DNA of 64,000 nucleotides. Source: Halichondria panicea. Its lineage: Eukaryota > Porifera > Demospongiae > Suberitida > Halichondriidae. The position numbers were made by a program, and so were the translations under genes. Location of the stretch: the NCBI RefSeq assembly GCF_963675165.1, contig NC_087386.1, forward strand, positions 732,931 through 796,930, given 5' to 3'. The notes beneath the pieces are model-generated. The model saw nothing but the letters and a program-made list of their open reading frames with translations, was not told the DNA's origin and did not search any database. The stretch's first letter is position 1; the number at the start of each line of letters is the position of its first letter. This document shows positions 11,101 through 22,800 of the stretch, in pieces.

Positions 11101-13490
11101 CGTTCCTCAATGGGCTCGAAATGGAATCAGAAATTTGCTCATCGGAACCAGAAAATAGCTCGGTTGTGGTCATCTTCTTTAAGCTCTCGGCAACCCTTGA
11201 TGCTGTGGATGGATCGGCGCTTTCTTTTGGTAACTTAGCGATGATTTCAGCAAGTAGCTTGCGCAGCTTTGGCTGAGACATCTCTTCCCAGCCTCTTCCA
11301 GTTGACTTGAATTTCGTGTTGGACACGGGTCGAATGCGTACTGGCTTTTCCATACAAGGAGTGCTGTCACGCTGTAGCGGAGGGGGCTTGTCGGTTAGCA
11401 GGTGCTTGAGGTTGGTCTTCCCTGTTCCCGCCGGTCCAAACATGAGCATGTTGACAATGTTGACCAAGACATATCCGTGCTTCATCGCCTCATCAAACAA
11501 CCGCTTCGCTGATTCTAAACAAGACGTGTGTATGTGGTGTTAGGAATGTTAACTATGCAATACTTCAGAGCTGGGTGACAAGATGGACTATTATTATGAT
11601 GTCACCATAATTATGATGCATGTGATTAAACCGATCATTACATGAGGAATGTGCTATGCTTGCATTCATGGATGTCACTATTAAGTACACATGTAGTAAG
11701 CACAGTAGAGGGTACGCCCCACAACCCAATGGATATGAAGCAAAACACATAATTAAAAGGATGGTGGTTGTGAGTGGGTGGGGGAATGAACAATGGAAGG
11801 AAAATTACATTGAGGTCTGGAAAACATGTAAACAATATAAAGGCAACAAGTATGTATAAAAGTCATACAGTCCGATCACGTCGCCTCAAAGCATAATTTG
11901 GTGAGGTATAAAACACATAACAATAGCATCATGTTTTATGCAACTCGCCCTCGGGCTCATAAAATGATTGCTAGTCTGCCTAAACTGTACAATACAGTCA
12001 GTTGCCTAGCAACGCAAGCTTAAAAAGGTGGTGGGTGGAGCAAATAGTTGATAAGAACATGATTACATACGTATGGTATATACATGTACATAATACCATA
12101 TAGCGCGACATTTTCGAGGCACTTATATTTCATGGAATGACCTCTAAAGCATTTCGTTGCACACAATGTTTGTGGGTTGACCGCTTACCGGAAGCCATGC
12201 CTTTAATCTTTGCATGTTATAGCAGATAATTAGTACAATTTTCGTGGATTGCTAACCCATGAAATCAGCGAAAATTAAGCCCCTCGAAATATCGCGCTAT
12301 ACACGGTAACTGCTTTAAAATGGATCTAACTGGACACAGCAGCTGTGCGTATACGTAAGAAGCCAATGAAGTGCCAGTGGAAATGAAGGACATGAAGCAG
12401 CTGAACATAAACCACCTTTAAATCGTAAACCTTTAAAGCTTGCTAAGTGTGTGACCCACCAATGACAGGGAATACATGTACTGGGTAATAATGATGTGGC
12501 TGATCACTACAGGAATGTGCTATGCTTGAATTAACATGATGATGTCATAGTTAAGTAACACAGTACAACGTCACGAACCCAAATCATTGAAAGTTGGTAT
12601 TAAAAAGTCCAATAAACCATATCCATACCACCACAGTGTGTAGAGTAGTAACAGGAACAATGCTCTAGTACACTGTAGTGTGCACAATCAGGGGCAGTTG
12701 CCTAGCAACACAACAAATATGATAGGCGAACAAAAAGGTTGTGGGTGGAGCCAACGCTTTTGCAATACACGATTATATAAAGTATGAGGACCTCACAACA
12801 GCTGTAGGTACAGTCTACTAATAACACACTACATGTAAGTTGCTACAGGTACGAGTGATTGCAACTATGAGCATCAACACTCACTGTACTATAAAGTTCC
12901 TTGCTCCCCTCACCTTCCTTTCTCTGCCTCTCCTGTCCTTCTCCTCGTATCTCAGCAATGCTATTCTCGTAGCGATGTATCCACCCCTCACAGTCTTGTA
13001 TCCCTGAGACACACTTCTTGATCTCCCCCTCTACCTCCTCCAGCTCTCCCAGCAGTTGTCTCCGGTCCTGGTCAGTGATGTCACCAGACAGTCTCTGTTG
13101 GAGGGAAGCTCTTCTCTGGGGGAGTAAAAAAATTATTATAAACTTTATATACGACTGAATGAGCATTCCACTAAATAGAACATGCAGCTGATACAAATGT
13201 ACAAAATAATTATCAAAATCAGCAACCACCAACCTTGGCAAGAATATCATAATATCATATTTACCCGCTATACGGTATAACCTCACACAGTCAAACAGTA
13301 AAAGTGGACTTATAAAACATACACAAAGGTAGACAAAAAGCAACCATTCATCATACAATGGACAGTACATGTACACACATTGTCGTTCTGCTAGACTACG
13401 TGTACCACTCTTACCACGAGAGTAGTAAGTGCAACTGTCAACACTCACCGTCTCATGACTAGTCAGTTCACTCTCATTCCTAGCCTTCAC
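8144..13490 (-). CDS. ROC-COR GTPase with C-terminal death-fold regions (5' end not found; one frameshift)
   Basis: Exons with matching phases: 13449-13490, 12914-13115, 9615-11514, 9491-9559, 9252-9394, 8492-8765, 8144-8379 (stop 8144). The first two encode an acidic/basic coiled-coil region. The large exon begins with the P-loop GPAGTGKT; the switch motif DCGGQPQF follows about 150 residues later, a longer gap than in plain Ras-like domains. VGTFFDQ stands where the G4 motif belongs. A COR-like region follows. The last exons encode helical segments; 8492-8765 and 8144-8379 look like death-fold domains. Such proteins (compare DAPK1 and other ROCO proteins) act in stress and death signalling. 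The large exon does not stay in one frame: a stop at 10298-10300 is avoided only by a one-base change between 10298 and 10341. No start codon was identified; more 5' exons are likely. Confidence 0.72.
11640..12790. repeat. Local duplication inside a large intron of the ROC-COR gene
   Basis: Two related blocks, about 11640-12060 and 12510-12790, share GAATGTGCTATGCTTG, then GTTGCCTAGCAAC, AAAAAGGT.GTGGGTGGAGC and a CACGATTA or CATGATTACA end. The MITE at 12096-12306 lies between them. No exon was found in this 1.4-kb stretch. Confidence 0.6.
12096..12306. mobile_element. MITE, CCGTATAGCG family
   Basis: The ends read CCATATAGCGCGACATTTTC and, inverted, CCGTGTATAGCGCGATATTT, flanked by TA on both sides. 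The inner words (GAGGCACTTATATTTC, CTTACCGGAAGCCA, GCGAAAATTAAGCCCC) recur in the copy at 37577-37775. It has no coding capacity. Confidence 0.85.
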
Positions 13491-14082
13491 CTGGACAAGG
13501 TGAACAAGACAAGAGTGGGTTAGACTGTGTGTTTGTGGTCACACATTATGAGTTGTCTATAGGAGCAACCAGTGTAGCTACTAGCTATAGAGTCTGGTAA
13601 GGAATGAGACTATTACAAACTGAATGCATATGAGGTGTACGGTATGTTTGCCAACATTGTTTGACTCACTTCCTATTGTTCCAGATATTCAGTAACCATG
13701 GAAATGTAGGGAGAGAGAAAAGAATATAATCACAAGCCTGTACACTATGAATGCCAATACACATGTACTCATGCAACTCAAACAATACTGACACAAGTAC
13801 AGTCACAAGTCAGTGCAGTGTCCCGCTCACCTTCTGTTTAGTCCAATGAGACACCAGCGCCAGACACACATGGAAACAGAGAGAGGGGGATGATGGTAGG
13901 AGCAGTGAGTGCATTCATACATGTCTGTATATACTGTAACTTACATTCTGTTGTTCCAGTAATCATTAGCAGTAGTCACATTAACAAGCAGTAGGACACG
14001 GACATGTAGAGAAATGAACATGTTCAAATACACGAATGCATTCACACATGTATACATCAATTATTGCAAGTACACGTCTGTA

Positions 14083-14586
14083 TAGACTGGCGGCGACAGC
14101 CCCTCGCGTGCGTAGCGCGAGGGACTGGCAAACTGCCTATCAGTCACTCGTCTCAGCTGCAACGAGCATTGCAGCCTATCAGATTGCTCAACGTCATATT
14201 AGCCCTGTAATTGTAACCGCACTTACACTTTAGGGGATTCAGTATTAGTACAGTTGAGCCTCGGTTATCCGAACACCTTTGTCCCCGGGCCCATTCGGGT
14301 AAGTGAAATATTCTGATAATCAAAAGCTGGCTTTTTGCCAGCCACGTGGGCAATTTCCTACTGCGCATGCTCAGATTGCACTATGCTCTAGCATTCGGAT
14401 AATCGAGGATTCGGATAACCGGGATTCGGATAACCGAGGCTCAACTGTAGCTGAATCTCATAGCAAAATTTAACCACATTATCTATAACGATATTCATGT
14501 TTAGTAGTGTCATACGATCTATTACACTTCCGCTGAGACAAGTGACTGATAGGCAGTTTGCCAGTCGCTCTATCGCCGCCAGTCTA
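14083..14586. mobile_element. Non-autonomous element with 9-bp target duplication (MULE-like)
   Basis: The termini are TAGACTGGCGGCGA and its reverse complement, and subterminal parts (GGCAAACTGCCTATCAGTCA and complement) are also inverted. Both sides are bordered by the identical 9-mer ACGTCTGTA (14074-14082 and 14587-14595). A 9-bp duplication is typical of Mutator-like elements. There is no transposase ORF. A second element is inserted inside it. Confidence 0.88.
14251..14447. mobile_element. Nested pogo/Tigger-like MITE
   Basis: CAGTTGAGCCTCGGTTATCC at the left and its reverse complement at the right, each bordered by TA. The right half holds extra GGATTCGGATAAC repeats. It lies inside the element at 14083-14586. 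A related end (GATAATCGAGGTTCTACTGT) occurs near 25133-25152 in a TUBGCP5 intron. Confidence 0.88.
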
Positions 14587-16105
14587 ACGTCTGTACAGCA
14601 TGAAACTTTCAGTACGTACTAATCCTAAATAAAGTCACGCAAGTTATTCTTTCTGCCTTCATGCAGTAGTACATGTATACAAGTCAGCCTAGTACGCCAT
14701 TATATGTACATGCAATAAACTCACGCTCTGTTGTTGAGTAACAGTCCACAGAGGGTACATGTGAGTAGAGAGGGATATGAACACTGGTAGTACACACACT
14801 GGCTAGTACACACACAGGTACTCGGTACTAGCAATAGCAGATAATGGAAGGGTTAGTGGGTGGGTCAGTGGAAGGGACGATAAACGGTACAACAAGAATC
14901 TTATATGTACAACTTTGATACGTATGATTTTGTTTGTCGTACAATACAACACATGCACACCATGAGACACACACACAATCACAACATACCTCAATAAGAC
15001 CCTGAGACACATCAAATGGTACATGTGAGGGAGAGATTTAATTAACACACATACAAGACATCAGATCAGTTGAACGCTGGTGTGTATGGACTGACTACAC
15101 ATAGCAACAAGTGGCTAGACCTAGTATAGAAAAGCTAAGAAATAAAAAAGTTGGGGAAATATTGAGAAATAGGCAACAAGTTTTAGGTTCAGTAGGCACT
15201 TAATTGGTTGGGGAATTTACATAAACACAAATTTACATGTACACAATGTACACAATGGTGATATTTCGAAATTGTGCCCGTAAAATGGGATTACGAATTA
15301 AGCAAGTTTAAAGCCGTGGTCTACCCTATACGAGGGAGAGGGTCAGCTCTAGAGAACAAGGGACACACGCTAATGATGCTAGGTAACCAGTACATCCGTA
15401 CACATTGCAGCTGAACCATTTTAGTGTGTGGACATTGAGTACTCGTATTAAGCTCACCTCCTACAGTAGTCCAAATCAGTGTGTGGTCCAACATAGGAAT
15501 GAGTGTGTGCATGGGAAGAGACAAACACGATAATGTACGTACCAACTAATGAACTTAGGTGTATATTCTACGAATATTAAAACTACAACCTAATAAGTTG
15601 TGTGGGCCTCGGCTAATACCAAGTTGGCAATATGGAAAGAGACAAAGACAATTTACGAGTTTCTAGTAACCATTAAAATGAGTGTGCACGTGCAAACACA
15701 ACTTACACACTGTTGATCCAGAGAGGGAGAGTCCACAGGGCAAACAGTGGGAAGATAGTAAATGAATGATTACGAGGTTGAATGTGATCATACTAAATAT
15801 TTCCCTATATAACACTATGGCACTGCACACACACAAGAGTAATAATGGGGAAGTAGAAACATCACAGAATATGCAACAGACACTAAATACTCTGACAACA
15901 CACACCAACTTACAGACTTTTGTTTCAGAGGGTCAGTCAAAGGTGAGGTGGAGATACATGAAATGGAAGGAAGAGAACATTAGTGCAGTGATACAGTACA
16001 CTGGTGATTGCATGACACAGGGGAGGGGAAACAATTGTGGACAGCCAAACATGCAGACTGAAACACTTGATTAACCATGCATACTTTCAGGTACTACTAC
16101 GAGTA

Positions 16106-16155
16106 GCCTCGATCCCAGGCCGCACTTCCCACTTCACTTAGGGAAGTGGGCCTGG
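16106..16155. repeat. Short hairpin with TCGATCCCAGGC stem
   Basis: GCCTCGATCCCAGGCCGCAC is followed, after a small stem of CCCACTTC/GAAGTGGG, by GGCCTGGTATCGA. It resembles the hairpins at 7933 and 53901. It lies just before the start of copy B of the duplication. Confidence 0.65.
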
Positions 16156-16246
16156 TATCGACTGCTTGTGCATGCGCTAATATCCCCCCGGTATCTGGGG
16201 GCTTTGGATAACATCGTATATGCTCAGTAAAACTGTGACATCACAA

Positions 16247-19062
16247 CGAACGAAAGTGGATTGAAGGAAGTGATAGAAAGTTCGATTGAGTTTCTAGCCC
16301 ATCTGATAGCATTCTCTAATAGCTACCCTTAGCCTGCTATGTTAACAAAAGACTCACAGCCTGCAACAGTGTGGATGACGATCGTCTGAACGGAGTGAAA
16401 GCTGACAAGAGCCTATATGGACAGGCCACGCCCATTTAACACTAACTTTGGTGAAAGTCTACTATACTACTGCTACTGATTCTATCAGAAGAAAATAGCT
16501 GTACAACAAACATACACAGCTCTGTCTCTAGCTAGCTAGCTATATAGCTATGTGTATGACTTTTAGGATATTTTCTCTGATGAATCCAGTATTATAGGAA
16601 ATTTTACGGGAAAAAATATCCAATAATTTGGCGCATGCGCAAGCAGTCGATAGCAGGCCTTCTTTTCTATGAAGGCCGGTGAAGGAGGCTATACTACGAG
16701 TAGATCTACTTGTCTCAATTAAGGAATAGTATCACATTCAGTTATCCGTATGTGCTCTTCTTTACACTGTCTACCTCCTAACAACAAGTGCTCAGAGCAC
16801 AAGCATGTCAGCTTGGTAGAATGTGATTGAACACAACGTACCTTAATGAACATCTGTTGTCCATCCAGAGAGAGTGGTACATGTGGAGAGAACAACAACA
16901 TGAGATAAAACACCTCACACTGACAGGGTAGAGTGTAGGCACTATACTGTGATGAATGAATGATGCCAAGTGTGTTTATGGGTGGTCAACAAGTACATCT
17001 AGGCACTAGGAGAATGCACTGATCATTGAGTATCTATCTATCATGTGAATATCATACCCTTTCCCAATGTTGAAGTCCATCCTCCATCAACTGTGGGGAA
17101 CTAGCAGCATTCAGGGTTGTAGATTCAGCCATTTCAAGAGAAGGTCTGGAAGGCCCTTATATTTCTTTGTGGGTGGTTAGAGGCATGAGGGGGAGGGGCT
17201 TGTAGCAACACCCACACATTGTTCAATAAAGAATGGGTTCAAAGGACACATAATTATTGTTCCAAATAGAGCACAGAACATACATAAAGCAAATAAGTAT
17301 CAGAAGAAGAAGCACTAAAGAAAGAAGAGCTCAGGAACAATGGCCCACCTGACACTAATTGCCAGAGCCAGTGATGGACTACCTCTGTCTGCATCCATTG
17401 TCAATGAAGAGGTAGAGGAGCTACAGTAGATAATACAGTACAGTCTGCATTGGTCCCATCAGGACACTGTACTGTATGCAGCTCAGTGACATGAATAGTT
17501 GTCAAGTCATGATTCTGTAGACATATAAAGAGAACCTTGCTAGAATAATACGTGTGTAGTGTGTGCTATCTTTAACAGCTTGAATTAACTGAATTGTTGC
17601 ATTCTCCCTCTGCAGTCTGGCCGGGATTATGCTGAATACCAACCCAAGGCCAAGCAGATATTCCGCAAGCTGTCGTCAGTCAGCCCCCCTCGATGCTCAA
17701 TCGAGTGTGACCCGGGTCGTATGGTGTTCCAGTAAGCACTCTCCTGTGAATGTCATTATTGCCTCGTGGTGTGTATGATGATTGGTGCTCTGTCATGGTA
17801 TAAACTGATGCAATGGATGGCCTTTTGTTTGTGAGCATTTGCTTAACTGTACCATACACATTGTAAGTGGTGTGTGTTATACATAGGTCCCTCTATAGTG
17901 ATTGTCTAACAAGGAACTACCAGTGTACATGTAGTCTAAGAATAGTTGGAACTTGGTTGGTGATATTATACTCCAGTTTAATAGTGGATGAGGGCGATGG
18001 CTTTGAGCTTGAAGCACACACACTAACATGGACCCCCCACACAGCTACATCCTTGAGGAGGGGATATGCTACCTCGCCCTGTGTGACCCCACCTATCCTG
18101 CCAAGCTGGCCTTTAACTACCTCGAGAATCTACACAAAGACTTCAGTGAGCAACATGGCAACGATGTACACAAGGCCAGTCGACCGTACCACTTCATTGA
18201 GTTTGGTACGTATTTCTGCCATCCATATTTTGTAGACTTAATTATAAGGTCATGCTTTTTTCCTGTGTCAGCATTGGACATGCACAGCTGGGCAACACCA
18301 GCACTTGCAGTTTCTTGTGTATGTACTGTTTCAATTCAGTGTTGCTACCTGTAACTGTGGTAGCTTCTGGAAGCTAGTGTTTAGTCCACTCTTGTCTGTT
18401 GTTTAGCTCAGCTAGTCACAACAACAGTTAACAATGGAGACAATGCAGTCTATACTCTAGCAGTACTATATGTAAAAAAAAAAAGCCCATTGTATGTGCA
18501 ATACTTACTTAGAATTTGAACTACTTAACATCAACTCTTTACTTCAGAGTGGTGGCCCACAATACTAGTAACTCCACCCACCACACACACACACACACAC
18601 ACCCTCTCAGGTGCTGAGATTAACAGAATCAAGAGGAACTATCAAGAGTCTCAGACACGAAGGAGCTCACAGCTGCGTAACCTAGGAGATGAGCTGCAAG
18701 GAGTCCAGAAAATCATGTTTGAAAACATTGACTCGGCCTTACAGAGAGGAGAGCTTATCTCAGGTGTGTGCAGTAGTCATGTGATCCCATGAGGGATAGG
18801 GGATACCATTTCTAGCCTCCTCATTGTTGTGTCTGCTTACTTAGGAGCATACTACTAGTAACTACTGCTACAGTTATAGCATTTTATCACCCGTACTTCA
18901 TTTAGCTTCCTTACAATAATTACAGACTGTCCTTTCTCTCACCCACCCACTCACCCCACCCCTCACACACCCACTCACCCACACACCCACTCACACTCAC
19001 ACTCACACACACGTGCAGATCTCAGTGACAAAGCAGGGAAGCTGGTCGACCACTCTCGTGCC
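16247..19062. repeat. Segmental duplication, copy B (intact SEC22)
   Basis: Partner of 1-2631. The two agree closely except for the MITE present only in copy A, the 18350-18924 block present only in copy B, and small substitutions and indels. The end of similarity at 19062 falls inside SEC22 exon 5, so the copy A break is inside the gene. Copy B keeps the whole gene. Confidence 0.93.
16742..17132 (-). CDS. Candidate short three-exon protein, divergent from SEC22
   Basis: A model of three phase-0 exons, 17058-17132, 16842-16919 and 16742-16777, gives 62 residues. It starts Met-Ala-Glu-Ser, has a hydrophobic middle (FYLMLLFSPHVPLSLDG) and ends EVDSVKKSTYG. Donors are gtatga and gtacgt; acceptors are ctgtcag and tgttag. 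I do not recognise it. Its ATG is 208 bases from the SEC22 ATG on the other strand, so a shared promoter is possible. In copy A the same ORF is broken, and its start region is found a third time at 7724. It could also be a 5' non-coding or partial transcript. Confidence 0.3.
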
Positions 19063-19173
19063 TACAAGAAGGAAGCTCGCTATCTTAACTTGAGACAGTC
19101 ACTAGCCGCCAAAATAGCCATAGGTGTTGTTATATTCCTTATTTTGATTTTTCTTAGGTACCTTCTCTTCTAA
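17340..19173 (+). CDS. SEC22B: Vesicle-trafficking R-SNARE SEC22
   Basis: SEC22 is the R-SNARE of ER-Golgi transport. Five exons: 17340-17411, 17616-17731, 18045-18205, 18611-18763, 19019-19173; all phases agree and give 218 residues, close to the 215 of human SEC22B. The N-terminal longin domain (about 1-120) has [25 protein letters not shown] and RPYHFIEF. The SNARE helix follows, with the central Arg in ALQRGE in exon 4. The C-terminus is a single tail anchor ([19 protein letters not shown]). The start ATG follows CAGGAACA and begins the family's conserved first strand. This is the intact copy; the duplicate at 1495-2640 is truncated. Assignment to the SEC22 family is firm; B versus A/C is by overall similarity. 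Confidence 0.95.
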
Positions 19174-19844
19174 TTAGCTGACATGCTACGATTATAGGAC
19201 TCGAAATCATTCACACGCTTTGTCTCAAAATAATTATAGCTATAATTATTGTACCATTATCAGGAGTAATGTCTATATTAAATTATATACATGCAGTGTT
19301 ATTTTATTGTGATTATAAAGATAATTCAACGAACATAATTATTAAAGAGTCATTGTTTCATATAAATTATACACTGAATGAAAAAGTTCTATTTGTAATG
19401 TCTATCTAATAGTGTTTAAATCACCGATAATTAACCTGAGAAAGTTATCTTCTCTGAGAAAAGCCATATCATGGCCCAATTACCAATATTGTTGATATCA
19501 GGAGCAAAATTAAGTTCAATTATTACATTACAAAGCTCATTTTGTACTCTTAGTAATATTACTTATCAATTTGTGAACTGCAGAGGTACGTATACGTGAC
19601 ATGGTTGACACAAACGCAACATTCAATGCCAAATTATATATATTGATGCAAAAAATAACTCGTGATGCTTGAGATTGAGGATCATAATGCAACAGTGACA
19701 CAATTATGAAGTCCATGCAAGAACTACGTCTAAAATAATGTTATAAAGTACTGACAATTATTACACTATCAGTGGTAGTGTGGTGGGTTCTGGTAGCCGG
19801 AGCCAGTAAGTGATGAAATGTGTGGTCATGACAGGAGCAGAAGA
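19174..19844. other. Convergent 3' spacer between SEC22 and TUBGCP5
   Basis: AT-rich sequence with no ORF that I can support and no clear repeat. It must hold the 3' UTRs of the two convergent genes. Confidence 0.6.
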
Positions 19845-22800
19845 TCAGGAGAACACTCTCTGACCAGTCTTCAGGGTTCGCATTGAGAAAGCAAGAGTTT
19901 CCACTGTGTGTGTGTGTGTGGGTGTGTGTGGGTGTGTGTGTGTGTGTGTGTGTGTGGGCGTGTGATATTCCTTTGTACTGTGTAATGAGAAGTGAAGGAT
20001 CACTGTTATGTATAACACAGAAGACTTACAATGAGGGAAAGTCCCACGCTTGACCGTGTTGTTGAGACAGGAAACAAGAAAATGGCTGCATTTTAGGAAC
20101 TCGTCCTCAATTCTACTAGCGTTCTCTGTGCTGAAGTTGGCCACGCCCATTTCCCAATGACGCTTGAATGTGACGGCAAGATTGAGCACGTTCATGATGG
20201 CCCCCTTCACAATGGATGCCTGCACAAATCACATGTACAGAACGGATTCTACTCAAAACTGAATTGTGTTAATATAATAATAAATGCTGTTGTAGAAATG
20301 CTCACAGCAGATGCACACATTATATTTATACAGCTATGTACGAAGGTCATGTACCTAATACTAATAGGGAGATGCTTCCTAACACGTACATATGCATTAC
20401 ATATGTACCAGTGTGAACCATTAAATTTCTAAAAACTGATGGCTACCAGACGGTGATCAGTAAGGAAAGTTAAACAGAGACTAATAAACAGAGGCAATAA
20501 TTATATAACCTTCTTGTTGAGTAGGCAGCGATCAAACAGTGTCTCTGTGTAGTGTGTGTGGAGCTGCAGTATAGTGTCCACATCAGCGGCACCTCCCACA
20601 CTGCTCTCAAACTCCACCCCCACACTGTGCAATATCTGGAGGGTAACAACGAGTACATAGATCTACATGTACATCACTATAGTCTAATGTAAGGGGACCA
20701 CATACATGTACGTAGTTGGAAACCCCAAACGTTGACGTACAGTTATTCTCTAGTTCCTAAGTTAATTTAACACGTGACCTTTTCCATTGGTCCCTTAGGG
20801 TTTCACAGCTATAGGCACTACTCACTACGTTTTGCAACAACCTAGTCGCCCTTTTGAAAGTATACATGGGAGCAAATAAACTCGCAGTGTGGTGGCACCA
20901 AGCTCTGCTCACCCGAGTCATGAGGTAGTTGGTGAGATTGTTGACAAAGTGCAGTAGTCTTGAGCGCAGTAGCAACAGTAGTCTCACCCTCCCCTGTAAC
21001 TGGGGGGGAGATAGCCTGACAACGTCCACCTGTTTCATGTGTACTGTCTCCAGACTCCACTTGGCCCAGTTCACATTCAGGAGCAGCTGGAACACCTGAG
21101 GGAATGTGAACAACGGTGATGTATATGATTTTCTGAAAGTTTAGAATGAGACCTTTCAAATGGTACCATCAAAGTTTCTATACGAGAGATAAAAGTATTT
21201 GCCAATTTGGCGATACCATGGATAATAGCCCATGGTCCAAGGGCGAAAAATGGCAAATAATGGCACCTCTTTTAGATGCCATAACTTGAATTCTGTTGAT
21301 CCAATTTCAAAAATTTTATGATTTTCTGAAAGCTTTAGAATGACCTTTCAAATGGTACCACTTGTTAAGAATTGAAATGACAATATACAATGCTTGAACG
21401 TACTACCAACCACTCACCTTATTATAAGTGTCCATGAGAGGTGGTGGGAAGACCATTGCTAGAGGCCAGGGAACAGAGTAGTCCAGGGAGATACAGGCGA
21501 GGGGGGACTTGGTGGACGAGGGGACAGGGGGTGGGCTGCACACCACCTTTAGTCTAGGAGGGGGACAAATGAACAAACACTTGATTAGAAACAGGTTTTA
21601 TAAAGTTATGATGGACCATAAAATTTACCACAAAACGAATTGTAGCATTAAGACAATGATCCAAAAGACATAATTTTTACAACTGCGTATGCACATCATG
21701 CGCATAGTGCTTGCCTTTGTTCCAGGTCTGCTGAGTCAGCAAACTGTCCCTGAAGTGCCTCATGCAGAACAGTGTTCAGGTACCCTGCATCCGCCCACTC
21801 TCCATCCTCCTGGATCTACGTAGTGTCACATGATAATCACATGATGAGGCACTTGTAGGTATACCCAGTATTGAGAAAAAAATCATAATTTACGGAACAA
21901 TACTTACAGTGTATAATATACATACATGTAGATGACGTAATGGTATGTACAAAATAATATATGTAGAGTAAGTTTGAAGAATGACTTACCCGTTGAAAGA
22001 TGTCACAGCAGAAGTGATGCATGACAGGTCCATCAGCCATGAGCAGGAACCGCTGAACAGTCCGAAAGTGCTCATTGAGAGAGTACACCTCCGTCAGCAG
22101 TCGCACTAGACAGCTGGAGGACTGTATGGGGACAAAGGTCACTGAGAAGGACAACTAGTACTGTAACAAACTACACGTTTAAAAATGTTCGTGTTAAAAG
22201 TCTACAATCAAGTTAATGGCCAGGGAAACAGCTGCCACATCAAACGAAAGCAGCAGGGGCACAAATCGCCCCATCAAGACTCAGAGTAAGGCCACCTACT
22301 GACGCACATGTAGCTACCAAAACATCTAGCTCAAAAAATACGGCCGGCCTCTCAAAAAAACAATCACGTACGTACACCTGTGTGTACCCACAGTTAAGAG
22401 TGCCGTACCTTGTGACAGTGAGTGGTGATGAGTGTGGAGAGGGTGTGCTGTAGTGTGAGTGGGAGGGACGGAGAGTCCACCCTCAGTGAGGACACCTTGT
22501 CCCACAGCACCTTGTCAGGACTGTAATTATGTATTGGCAGTAGGCATTTTCAAATTGAAACAACGTACATACAGCTGCTGGTACCCTGAGGCTACTAGTG
22601 TAAAACTGTAAGCTACATGTATTGCATACATTATGTACTTTGGACCCCCCCCCCCCCTTAAAACCCTGAATGCTGCGATGGCTATTCAGATGAGAAGACT
22701 ACTATATAACTCAAGCTCACCACTCTGCTGCTGGTTTCTCTAGCTGGACTGGCAGATATGAGAGGTATCTCTGAGCAAGGGGGTCCAGTCTCCAGGTGAG

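Larger units (their letters stand above)
13500..16100. repeat. Gene-poor stretch with scattered degenerate CAACAG-donor repeats
   Basis: Apart from the transposon at 14083-14586 I see no supported gene. On the minus strand short related segments recur near 13835, 13930, 14722, 15697 and 15908. Each has a pyrimidine-rich part, CAACAG (or AAACAG/AAAAG), three bases, then a good donor (GTAAGT or GTGAGT). They may be remnants of a repeated small exon upstream of the ROC-COR gene or a non-coding repeat. Confidence 0.35.

Noticed and set aside
9733-11276. Plus-strand open frames opposite the ROC-COR exon
   Set aside because: The minus-strand frame carries clear P-loop and DCGGQ motifs; the plus frames have no recognisable content.
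14083-14586. Transposase gene inside the MULE-like element
   Set aside because: No open frame of useful length; the middle is occupied by a second MITE.
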